Source: Candidatus Nitrotoga sp. CP45
GTDB taxonomy: Bacteria > Pseudomonadota > Gammaproteobacteria > Burkholderiales > Gallionellaceae
Direction of reading: 5' to 3'
Assembly (NCBI GenBank): GCA_003402375.1
Contig: QFXJ01000022.1
Location: 54,468-118,467 of the forward strand
DNA length: 64,000 nt
Below, piece by piece: positions 57,151-64,000 of this stretch. Position 1 is the stretch's first letter. The number at the start of each line of letters is the position of its first letter. The notes under the pieces are model-generated. The model searched no databases. It was given only the letters and a program-made list of their open reading frames with translations, and was not told the DNA's origin. The position numbers were made by a program, and so were the translations under genes.

Positions 57151-58500
57151 TTAACGTTTGCCGGGCAACATGCCCTTCATGCCGCGCATCAATTTACCTA
57201 TGCCGCCTTTGCTGAACATCTTCATCATTTTTTGCGTTTGTTCGAACTGGCTCAACAACTGATTAACATGCATTACCTGAACCCCCGCTCCGGCGGCTAT
57301 GCGGCGCTTACGTGAAGCTTTAATAAGTTCCGGATGGGAACGTTCTTGCATTGTCATTGAATTAATGATGCCTTCAGTGCGATTGACGGCGCGGTCGTCC
57401 ATCTTGGCGCCTGCTGCAGCTTGACCGAGTTGTGCGGGTAGTTTATCCATCAAGGCAGTCATGCCGCCCATTTTGCGCATTTGCACGATTTGCATCTTGA
57501 AATCGTTGAGATCAAATCCATGACCACTTTTGATTTTCTTGGCTAGTTTTTCAGCCTCGGCCTGATTAATCTCACGGTGGACATCTTCAATCAGTGACAA
57601 TACATCACCCATGCCCAACACGCGCGAAGCCATGCGCTCTGGGTGAAAAGCTTCCAAGCCATTGGGCTTTTCGCTCACGCCAACAAATTTGATCGGTTTG
57701 CCGGTGATATGCCGTACCGACAAGGCCGCACCACCCCGCGCATCACCATCCAGCTTGGTCAGGATAATACCGCTTAACGGCAACGCCTCACCAAATGCCT
57801 TTGCGGTATTTACGGCGTCCTGGCCAGTCATGGCATCCACAACGAACAGGGTTTCAATCGGATTAAGGGCAGCGTGTAATTGCTGGATTTCCTCCATCAT
57901 TGTGGCATTAATTGCAAGGCGACCAGCCGTATCCACAATCAGCACATCGTGGTGGCGCTTGCGCGCGTAATCAAGCGCTGCCAATGCTATATCGCACGGC
58001 TTCTGGCTAATGTCAGAGGCGAAAAAATCAATTTCCAATTGTTGCGCCAGGATACGCAATTGCTCAATCGCAGCAGGACGGTACACGTCACAACTAACTA
58101 GCAGAATTTTTTTCTTCATCTGCTCACGCAGCAACTTGGCAAGTTTTCCACTCGTGGTAGTCTTGCCTGCGCCCTGCAAACCAGCCATCAGAATCACGGC
58201 CGGCGGCACGGTGGTGAGATTCAACGCATCGTTGTGCTCACCCATCAGCTTAGTCAGCTCGCGATGTACGATACCAATCAATGCTTGTCCCGGCGTCAGG
58301 CTGCCCAATACCTCTTGTCCCAACGCAGCCTGCTTTACCTGGGTAGTAAATTCTTTAACCACGGGCAGCGCCACGTCAGCTTCCAACAGGGCCAAACGTA
58401 CTTCACGCAAGGCATCCTGGATGTTGCTTTCAGACAAACGCGCTTGTCCCCGCAGATTTTTTATAACGCCTGAAAGACGTTGTGTAAGGTTGTCCAGCAT
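57151..58500 (-). CDS. ffh: Signal recognition particle protein Ffh
   Basis: The 449-residue protein has an N-terminal helical domain (MLDNLTQRLSGVIKNLRG), the GTPase domain with GLQGAGKTTTSGKLAKLL, VDTAGRLAI and LTKLDGDARGGAALS, and a methionine-rich M domain ending KLMRGMKGMLPGKR. It binds 4.5S RNA and signal sequences and delivers ribosomes to FtsY. The gene is convergent with ubiH and divergent from the CcsA-like gene. The 4.5S RNA gene was not seen in this window. Confidence 0.97.
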   Translation of the reverse strand: MLDNLTQRLSGVIKNLRGQARLSESNIQDALREVRLALLEADVALPVVKEFTTQVKQAALGQEVLGSLTPGQALIGIVHRELTKLMGEHNDALNLTTVPPAVILMAGLQGAGKTTTSGKLAKLLREQMKKKILLVSCDVYRPAAIEQLRILAQQLEIDFFASDISQKPCDIALAALDYARKRHHDVLIVDTAGRLAINATMMEEIQQLHAALNPIETLFVVDAMTGQDAVNTAKAFGEALPLSGIILTKLDGDARGGAALSVRHITGKPIKFVGVSEKPNGLEAFHPERMASRVLGMGDVLSLIEDVHREINQAEAEKLAKKIKSGHGFDLNDFKMQIVQMRKMGGMTALMDKLPAQLGQAAAGAKMDDRAVNRTEGIINSMTMQERSHPELIKASRKRRIAAGAGVQVMHVNQLLSQFEQTQKMMKMFSKGGIGKLMRGMKGMLPGKR

Positions 58501-58572
58501 GATATCGCTCCTGTTTTCCGCAGCATTGGCTATAGTGTAGAATCCGTGAAGTCTAAAACATCCTGACTAAAA

Positions 58573-59385
58573 ATGTCGAATCTTCCGCTCTATGTAATCA
58601 CCTTTCTTGCGTACAGCGTGTTTGCGGTTTATTTTTGGCGTGCACAATCTGCCGGAAGTATAGATGTCTTAAACCGTGGAATGATTGGCCATGCTGTATT
58701 GCTGCCGCTAGCACTCCATGCATACCTGCTGTATAGCAATTTATTCAGTGGTGGTGATCTGAACTTGGGGTTAATTAATGCCCTATCGTTGATTTTGTGG
58801 CTGACCATGCTGGTGTATTGGGTAGCACGTTTTTTTTACCCAATTGCCAGCCTGCAAACTTTAGTGTTGCCTCTGGCAGCAGGAGGTGCGTTACTGCCAG
58901 CGCTGTTTCCTGCGATCCATCCGCTAACGAATAATCTTTCATTTATCCTTGAGGCGCATATTCTGGCAGCAATGCTCGCTTACAGTCTGTTCACCATTGC
59001 GGTGCTGCATGCGGGCCTGATGTCACTGGTGGAAAAACGCCTGCACCATGCTACGCTACCGCGTGTGCTGCAAGGCTTGCCACCATTGCTCACCATGGAA
59101 ACATTATTATTCCGCATCATCGGCACTGGCTTTGTTCTACTCACTCTTACATTGGCGTCGGGCATTGTCTTTTCCGATCAGCTATTTGGCAAGCCGTGGC
59201 AATTCAATCACAAAATGCTGTTCGGTTTCATTTCCTGGTGCGTGTTCGCAGTGTTGTTACTGGGCCATCATTATAAAGGCTGGCGCGGTCGCACTGCGGT
59301 GCGTTGGACAATGAGCGGCTTCATTTTCTTGCTGCTCGCCTATCTGGGCACCAAATTCGTGTTGGAAGTGTTACTGCATCGATAA
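58573..59385 (+). CDS. CcsA/YpjD-like inner membrane protein
   Basis: A 270-residue protein with about eight membrane segments, matching the cytochrome c assembly (CcsA/HemX) fold, including LEAHILAAMLAYSLFTIAVLH and SDQLFGKPWQFNHKMLFG with conserved histidines. In E. coli its relative is YpjD, next to ffh, exactly as here. A role in haem handling is plausible but unproven; this type is not the core CcsA synthase. Confidence 0.88.
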   Translation: MSNLPLYVITFLAYSVFAVYFWRAQSAGSIDVLNRGMIGHAVLLPLALHAYLLYSNLFSGGDLNLGLINALSLILWLTMLVYWVARFFYPIASLQTLVLPLAAGGALLPALFPAIHPLTNNLSFILEAHILAAMLAYSLFTIAVLHAGLMSLVEKRLHHATLPRVLQGLPPLLTMETLLFRIIGTGFVLLTLTLASGIVFSDQLFGKPWQFNHKMLFGFISWCVFAVLLLGHHYKGWRGRTAVRWTMSGFIFLLLAYLGTKFVLEVLLHR

Positions 59386-59460
59386 TGTCACTTGCCATAA
59401 CATTGTAAAGTGTCGTAGAATCTGCGCCCTTTGGCATTTGCTAACGATAAAGTAGAAACT

Positions 59461-59715
59461 ATGGTTATTATTCGATTTGCACGCGGCGGCTCCAAGAATC
59501 GCCCGTTTTTTAATGTAGTTGTGGCCGATTCGCGCAATCGCCGTGATGGCCGATTCATCGAACGCGTTGGTTTTTATAACCCGGTTGCCCCGGAAGGTCC
59601 TGAAGGCATGCGTATCCAACTGGATCGCGTGGCTTTCTGGCAAGAGAAAGGCGCGCAATTGAGCGACGCCGTCGCCAAGCTGGTCAAGCGCGCTGGTGCC
59701 GCAGCAAAAGCATAA
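59461..59715 (+). CDS. rpsP: 30S ribosomal protein S16
   Basis: An 84-residue protein starting [20 protein letters not shown] with [17 protein letters not shown], the S16 signature. It begins the conserved rpsP-rimM-trmD-rplS operon. The frame extends ten codons upstream, but the ATG at 59461 matches the family start. Confidence 0.97.
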   Translation: MVIIRFARGGSKNRPFFNVVVADSRNRRDGRFIERVGFYNPVAPEGPEGMRIQLDRVAFWQEKGAQLSDAVAKLVKRAGAAAKA

Positions 59716-59728
59716 CCAATCAGACTCC

Positions 59729-60250
59729 ATGATAGTTATGGGGCGCGTGGCAGGTGCGCAGGGAATTCTTGGCTGGGTGAAGATTAAAACTTACACCGAG
59801 TCCGTGGATAGTCTTGCTGACTATCCCATTTGGTGGCTAGGAGACGAGAAACATCCTTGGTGCGAGACAACTGTGGAAGCCTTTGCTGTGCACAGCAAAG
59901 GCTTGGTCGCCAAGTTCCTCGGAAGCAACGATAGAACCACCGCCGAAAAATATAAAGGCTTGCTGGTAGCAGTGCCACGCAGCAGCCTGCCTCAAATGCC
60001 TGAGGATGAATATTATTGGTCGGATCTAATCGGGCTGACGGTGGTTAATCTCGCTGGCGAATGCCTGGGAGTGGTGGACAACCTTATGGATACCGGTGCT
60101 AATCAGGTGCTGTGTGTGCAGGAAGACCCTTCCAGAAAAAATCGGGGTGAATTATTAATCCCATTCATTGCCAGCGCGATCAAGCATGTGGACTTGTCGG
60201 AAAAAGTGATACGTGTCGACTGGTCAACCGATTGGGCCGCAAAACACTGA
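59729..60250 (+). CDS. rimM: 16S rRNA-processing protein RimM
   Basis: The 173-residue protein starts MIVMGRVAGAQGILGWVKIK, the RimM N-domain, and has the PRC-barrel with EYYWSDLIGLTVVN. It aids 30S head maturation together with S19. It lies 13 bases after rpsP; an ATG three codons further on (59738) could also start it. Confidence 0.95.
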   Translation: MIVMGRVAGAQGILGWVKIKTYTESVDSLADYPIWWLGDEKHPWCETTVEAFAVHSKGLVAKFLGSNDRTTAEKYKGLLVAVPRSSLPQMPEDEYYWSDLIGLTVVNLAGECLGVVDNLMDTGANQVLCVQEDPSRKNRGELLIPFIASAIKHVDLSEKVIRVDWSTDWAAKH

Positions 60251-60259
60251 GTAGCGGCA

Positions 60260-61036
60260 ATGCGCTTTGATGTCGTTACGCTATTCCCGGAAATGTTCGA
60301 CGCGATTACCCAATATGGAGTAACGCGGCGAGCGGCGGAGCAAGGCAGGTTTGTGCTCCGCACATGGAATCCGCGTGAGTTCACCATCGACAAGCATCGT
60401 TCCGTGGATGACCGACCTTATGGCGGCGGTCCGGGAATGTTGATGTTGGCAGAGCCACTAGCGCAGGCAATCGCAACAGCGAAACAAAGCCAAGCGCAAA
60501 CTGGCGTGGTAAAAAGTCGTGTAATCCACTTGTCACCACAAGGACGACAACTAACCCACGAAGTGGTGAAGGAACTTTTGGAGCGGAATGATGGTTTGAT
60601 TCTGCTGGCAAGCCGTTACGAGGGTGTAGATGAACGCCTGATACGACAGCAGGTGGATGAAGAACTTTCCATCGGTGACTATGTGTTATCCGGTGGCGAG
60701 CTGGCAGCAATGGTGCTAATAGACAGTCTGGTACGGCACTTGCCCGGTGTGCTGGGGGATGCCGAATCAGCACAGCAGGACTCGTTTGTAGCGGGCTTGC
60801 TGGATTGTCCGCATTACACGCGGCCAGAAATTTTTGAAGGCGAAGGCATACCAGAGGTTTTACTTTCCGGACACCACGCCGAGATAGAGAAGTGGCGGTT
60901 GAAGCAGGCGCTAGGACGGACCTGGCAACGCCGCCCAGATTTGCTGGCACAGCGCCAGTTAACAAAACAGGAAGCTCGGCTACTGGCAGAGTACCAGCAG
61001 GAACAAGCATCCGTACAAAAAGAGGAAATAAAATGA
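60260..61036 (+). CDS. trmD: tRNA (guanine-N1)-methyltransferase TrmD
   Basis: The 258-residue SPOUT enzyme starts [20 protein letters not shown], with [25 protein letters not shown] and the knot [14 protein letters not shown]. It makes m1G37 in tRNAs and so prevents frameshifts. Its stop overlaps the rplS start as ATGA. Confidence 0.97.
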   Translation: MRFDVVTLFPEMFDAITQYGVTRRAAEQGRFVLRTWNPREFTIDKHRSVDDRPYGGGPGMLMLAEPLAQAIATAKQSQAQTGVVKSRVIHLSPQGRQLTHEVVKELLERNDGLILLASRYEGVDERLIRQQVDEELSIGDYVLSGGELAAMVLIDSLVRHLPGVLGDAESAQQDSFVAGLLDCPHYTRPEIFEGEGIPEVLLSGHHAEIEKWRLKQALGRTWQRRPDLLAQRQLTKQEARLLAEYQQEQASVQKEEIK

Positions 61037-61401
61037 ATCTTATCGCAATACTTGAACAAGAAGAAATTGCCCGTCTGGGAAAAGTAATCCCGAGCTTCGC
61101 TCCTGGCGACACTGTTATCGTCAATGTGAACGTGGTCGAAGGTGAACGCAAACGCGTGCAGGCTTATGAGGGCGTAGTGATTGCAAAACGCAATCGTGGT
61201 CTAAATTCGTCTTTTATCGTGCGGAAAATTTCCGCTAGTGAAGGAGTGGAACGTACTTTTCAAACCTATTCAACAGCCATCGCCAGTATCGAAGTAAAGC
61301 GCCGTGGTGATGTGCGTCGTGCCAAGCTGTACTACTTGCGTGACCGTTCCGGAAAATCCGCACGTATCAAGGAAAAACTCCCTAACCGCAAAGCGGTTTA
61401 A
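61033..61401 (+). CDS. rplS: 50S ribosomal protein L19
   Basis: The 122-residue protein starts [20 protein letters not shown] and contains [20 protein letters not shown] and [20 protein letters not shown], both L19 signatures. It sits at the 30S-50S interface. A GAGGAA ribosome-binding site precedes the ATG inside the end of trmD. It ends the operon. Confidence 0.97.
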   Translation: MNLIAILEQEEIARLGKVIPSFAPGDTVIVNVNVVEGERKRVQAYEGVVIAKRNRGLNSSFIVRKISASEGVERTFQTYSTAIASIEVKRRGDVRRAKLYYLRDRSGKSARIKEKLPNRKAV

Positions 61402-61456
61402 GTTTGCAGTTAGTTCATTCTTATTTTTATTTAAAATGAGAATAGGCAAATTGATT

Positions 61457-61477
61457 ACCTCCGGCAAAACCGGAGGT
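61457..61477. repeat. Perfect hairpin after rplS (terminator or IS200 end)
   Basis: ACCTCCGG-CAAAA-CCGGAGGT forms an 8-base-pair GC-rich stem. It may terminate the rpsP operon, though no T-run follows on the plus strand, or be a subterminal hairpin of the IS200 remnant that follows. Confidence 0.5.
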
Positions 61478-61521
61478 TCACTGCTGGGATACCTCAAAGA
61501 CTCTGGTAACACATAAGCCAC

Positions 61522-61737
61522 CTAAAAGCGTCTATAGCCAAAATTCATTGGGTTATAACGTACGTCTTCCTGTCCCTGATTAAACACACATGAACATGTG
61601 TCAACCATCAAGTACCATTCAACAACTTTGCACTTTCTTTGTAACGCCAATTCTCGAAATATCTCCCTGAATGAATGCTTGCGCAATGCACCAAACATTG
61701 CTTGCTTCCGTCGCTTGGGAATATAAACTACCTGATA
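61522..61737 (-). pseudogene. IS200-type transposase TnpA remnant
   Basis: On the minus strand the frame gives YQVVYIPKRRKQAMFGALRK, then REIFRELALQRKCKVVEWYL, the N-terminal half of IS200/IS605 TnpA. The catalytic HUH motif (normally DHVHM) reads DTCSC, and a frameshift separates the first residues (MGWNL), so the gene is dead. A hairpin CCTTGGCGAAGCCGAAGG near 61859 may be the other subterminal structure of the element. Confidence 0.8.
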
Positions 61738-61918
61738 TTTAAAGGTTCCATCCCATATGGCTCAGACCCTGATATTCTTGTATCTTGAAACTTCTTTTTT
61801 TGATAGATACAAAAGTTTCAATACGACCGACTAACAGATCAAAGAGCCTTGGGGAGTCCTTGGCGAAGCCGAAGGTTTACCTCATGAAACTAGCTAAATA
61901 TTCGTGGAAGGAAGGTAA

Positions 61919-62410
61919 ATGAATTATCAGGCAAAGCTACCTACACCATTTGGCATGCTTGGTATCCGCTGTGAGGCGGATGCGCTGACCGGCATCGACT
62001 TTCTGGAGCCGAGTGCCACGCCACTACCACCGAGCCAAGCGTTCGCTCGAGAGGTGTGCGAACAATTACAGGCCTATTTCATTGATCCAATTTTTCATTT
62101 TAATCTTTCACTCAAGCTTAACGGCACTGCCCATCAAACAAAAGTGTGGCAAGCAATATCTGCTATCCCATCCGGACAAACACGAAATTATGGCGATCTT
62201 GCCACGTTGCTAGGTTCCAGCCCGCGAGCGGTTGGTCAGGCGTGCGGCGCAAATCCCATTCCCATTGTCATCCCCTGCCATCGCGTGGTGAGCAAGTCTG
62301 GTATCGGCGGCTTCATACACCAGCGCGGAGGGGATGCGCTGGATATCAAATGCTGGTTGCTAGCATATGAAAACAATCAAACCAAGGAGTCTGTCGGACT
62401 TCGCTCGTAA
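61919..62410 (+). CDS. ogt: Methylated-DNA--protein-cysteine methyltransferase
   Basis: A 163-residue protein with the active-site motif IPIVIPCHRVV, whose cysteine takes the alkyl group, and the DNA-binding stretch GSSPRAVGQACGANP. It repairs O6-methylguanine. The ATG is preceded by GGAAGG. It lies directly before xerD and after the IS200 remnant. Confidence 0.94.
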   Translation: MNYQAKLPTPFGMLGIRCEADALTGIDFLEPSATPLPPSQAFAREVCEQLQAYFIDPIFHFNLSLKLNGTAHQTKVWQAISAIPSGQTRNYGDLATLLGSSPRAVGQACGANPIPIVIPCHRVVSKSGIGGFIHQRGGDALDIKCWLLAYENNQTKESVGLRS

Positions 62411-62454
62411 CCAATTGATTACACTGATGCGCCAATTGTAAATGATTAAGATGT

Positions 62455-63381
62455 ATGAACAACACTGACATCCTGGATGAATTCTGCGACTGCCTGTGGC
62501 TAGAAGATGGCTTGTCGCGCAACACACTGGAAAGCTACAGACGCGATCTGTGCAAATTTATTCTCTGGATGGAAAAACAGCATAATTCTACCTTGCTAGA
62601 GGCCACACACGCTGACGTCCAAGGCTTTCTTGCCTATTTGGTCATCGAACAAAAAGCTAAAGCAACCAGTACCAGTCGTGCCATATCAAGCCTCAAACGC
62701 ATGTTCCGTTATCTGTTACGGCAGACCAAAGTAGACACTGATCCCACCCTCCAAATCGCTACCCCCAAGCTGCCGCGTAACCTGCCAAAAACGCTTACCG
62801 AACAGGATGTGGATATGCTGCTGCAAGCACCTGATATAAATACACCTCTGGGCATGCGTGATCGCACTATGCTGGAAGTGCTATATGCCAGTGGATTGCG
62901 CGTTTCCGAGTTAATCAGCTTAAGCGTCGCACAGGTCAGCCTCGACATGGGCGTAGTGCGCGTGATGGGCAAGGGTAATAAAGAACGCCTAGTACCACTG
63001 GGAGAGGAAGCGCTGGACTGGCTGCGCCGCTATCTGGTTGATGCGCGCCCCGCCTTGCTGGGCAATAAATTAAATGCAGCGATGTTCGTTACTCAGCGTG
63101 GCACAGAGATGACGCGGCAAATGTTCTGGTATCTCATCAAACGTCATGCCAAACACGGTGGCCTACACAAACCACTGTCGCCACATACCTTGCGCCACGC
63201 CTTCGCTACACATTTACTTAATCATGGAGCAGATCTGCGCGTAGTACAACTGCTGCTTGGCCATGCTGATATTTCTACCACGCAGATTTACACGCATGTA
63301 GCACGCGAACGGCTGAAACAACTGCATGCACAGCATCACCCCAGGGGGGGTAGGACTCAAGAACCAACCACACAACGTTAG
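62455..63381 (+). CDS. xerD: Site-specific tyrosine recombinase XerD
   Basis: The 308-residue recombinase has an N-terminal SAM-like DNA-binding domain (FCDCLWLEDGLSRNTLESYR) and a catalytic domain with Arg in YASGLRVSELISL, HTLRHAFATHLL, GHADISTTQIYTHV holding the tyrosine nucleophile. With XerC it resolves chromosome dimers at dif. Its ogt neighbour is common in betaproteobacteria. It is a housekeeping gene, not an integron integrase: no integrase-specific insert is seen. Confidence 0.95.
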   Translation: MNNTDILDEFCDCLWLEDGLSRNTLESYRRDLCKFILWMEKQHNSTLLEATHADVQGFLAYLVIEQKAKATSTSRAISSLKRMFRYLLRQTKVDTDPTLQIATPKLPRNLPKTLTEQDVDMLLQAPDINTPLGMRDRTMLEVLYASGLRVSELISLSVAQVSLDMGVVRVMGKGNKERLVPLGEEALDWLRRYLVDARPALLGNKLNAAMFVTQRGTEMTRQMFWYLIKRHAKHGGLHKPLSPHTLRHAFATHLLNHGADLRVVQLLLGHADISTTQIYTHVARERLKQLHAQHHPRGGRTQEPTTQR

Positions 63382-63840
63382 AGCCGACGCTCCATCCAGA
63401 CAAAGCCTATATGTTGGGGATTGCCAGGTGAAAAGTCAGGGGTTCGAGCTTCTGGGTTAGCGGTTCGCAGAGAACCGCGCAAGGGGTACGCAAAAAATAA
63501 TGCCATTACGAGATAAAATCCGCGCCTATACGAAACGTAACAAAGGAAACTCCACCGATTACGTGTACACGGCCTTCTTCAACCGTCTCTCCAAGGCTAG
63601 CACGGCTATGTCCAACCACTCACCGGTTCATTTTCTCATCAATCAACGGATTTTTTCGCCATCGATTACGAGCCATACTACTGCGCTGGCAAAAGCACAA
63701 ACCAGATCAAGAACGATACTTCAATGGCATAATACTTTGAGCTTGGGTTGCTCACGATGTCCGAAACCCCTCGATTAGCGCACTATAGACTCGGCACGAA
63801 TTATCCGTGATTTTTTTGAGCAAGACATGTATCATTGCGT
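63382..63840. other. Non-coding stretch between xerD and the IS630 element
   Basis: About 460 bases without a convincing gene. An inverted repeat GCGGTTC-GCAGA-GAACCGC lies near 63461-63479 and might act as the xerD terminator, but no T-run follows. A 92-codon frame (63500-63778) has poor coding character. TATAGACTCGGCACGAATTA near 63783 may be the left end of the IS630 element. Confidence 0.4.
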
Positions 63841-64000
63841 ATGGAAAAAGACGACGCAAGAAAACAAACAAGGGAGGTGCTCCACGAGAGGCGCAAGCAA
63901 GTTATTCGCATGCACCGCAAGGGAATGCCAGTCATGCAAATAGTTGAACACTGTGGTCTCAGTTGGTATGCCGTAAACGCAGCGATCAAGCGCTATGCAG
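63841..64000 (+). mobile_element. IS630-family transposase, N-terminal part (runs off the window)
   Basis: The frame begins MEKDDARKQTREVLHERRKQ and continues into MPVMQIVEHCGLSWYAVNAA, the N-terminal helix-turn-helix of IS630-type transposases. The DDE domain lies beyond the window end. It looks intact so far, unlike the older transposase remnants in the window, and may be a recent insertion. Confidence 0.8.

Noticed and set aside
62455..63381. Tyrosine recombinase as the integrase for the attC cassettes
   Set aside because: It matches XerD in length and motifs and sits in a housekeeping context; no integron-integrase insert is seen.
63430..63480. tRNA-like GGGGTTCGAGC stretch after xerD
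   Set aside because: No cloverleaf could be built around it and no acceptor stem fits.
63500..63778. 92-codon plus-strand frame between xerD and the IS630 element
   Set aside because: Poor coding character, no ribosome-binding site and no recognisable family.

Overview
The window reads as a chromosomal stretch of a betaproteobacterium, most likely in the Nitrosomonadales/Gallionellaceae neighbourhood (iron, nitrite or sulfur oxidiser relatives). This is an inference from gene content: a fused Nudix-ThiE protein beside zapD-yacG, a PDH operon with a single lipoyl domain in E2, the amgK-murU cell-wall recycling pair, a periplasmic SorAB sulfite dehydrogenase, and moderate GC. No rRNA or tRNA gene was recognised, so the genus is not fixed.

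Layout. 1-3650: end of zapD, yacG, the Nudix/ThiE fusion with a MITE-like element in its upstream region, a small membrane protein, a membrane-anchored cytochrome c-like protein and a HupE/UreJ permease. 3700-5400: a mobile-DNA island with an IS91-type transposase remnant, an Apea-like HEPN gene followed by a well-formed integron attC site, and the C-terminal HTH end of a RAYT-like transposase. 5405-13683: a minus-strand housekeeping block (rng, maf, rlmH, rsfS, nadD, aceF, aceE, 5-FTHF cyclo-ligase). 13934-22681: ilvA, a lipoprotein with a small coupled ORF, a nitronate monooxygenase-like protein, trpGD without trpE or trpC, a CorC-like transporter and apaH.

22775-41734 is a surface-polysaccharide locus. 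The minus arm holds a WbpM/CapD dehydratase, a WecA/WbpL transferase, an epimerase, three GT2 glycosyltransferases, a TylC-type sugar C-methyltransferase next to a Gmd-type dehydratase, an acyltransferase, a Wzx flippase and Ugd. The plus arm holds manC, waaA and rfbBAC. The Gmd plus C-methyltransferase pair suggests a branched 6-deoxy sugar comparable to virenose. No Wzy polymerase and no RmlD were recognised.

41735-47110 is a second accessory region: a stand-alone MBL-fold protein with an altered metal motif, a decayed IS3 transposase end, the SorAB pair, and a second HEPN-like gene preceded by an attC-like half site. 47242-63381 is again conserved core: ksgA-pdxA-surA-lptD on the minus strand, then amgK-murU-pepP-ubiH, ffh (minus), a CcsA-like protein, the rpsP-rimM-trmD-rplS operon, an IS200 remnant, ogt and xerD. 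The window ends inside an IS630-family transposase.

The main novelty candidates are the two HEPN genes in cassette-like settings (the first with a clear attC site and no integrase in view), the MITE, the degenerate MBL protein, the structured sequence downstream of ksgA, and the branched-sugar gene pair.
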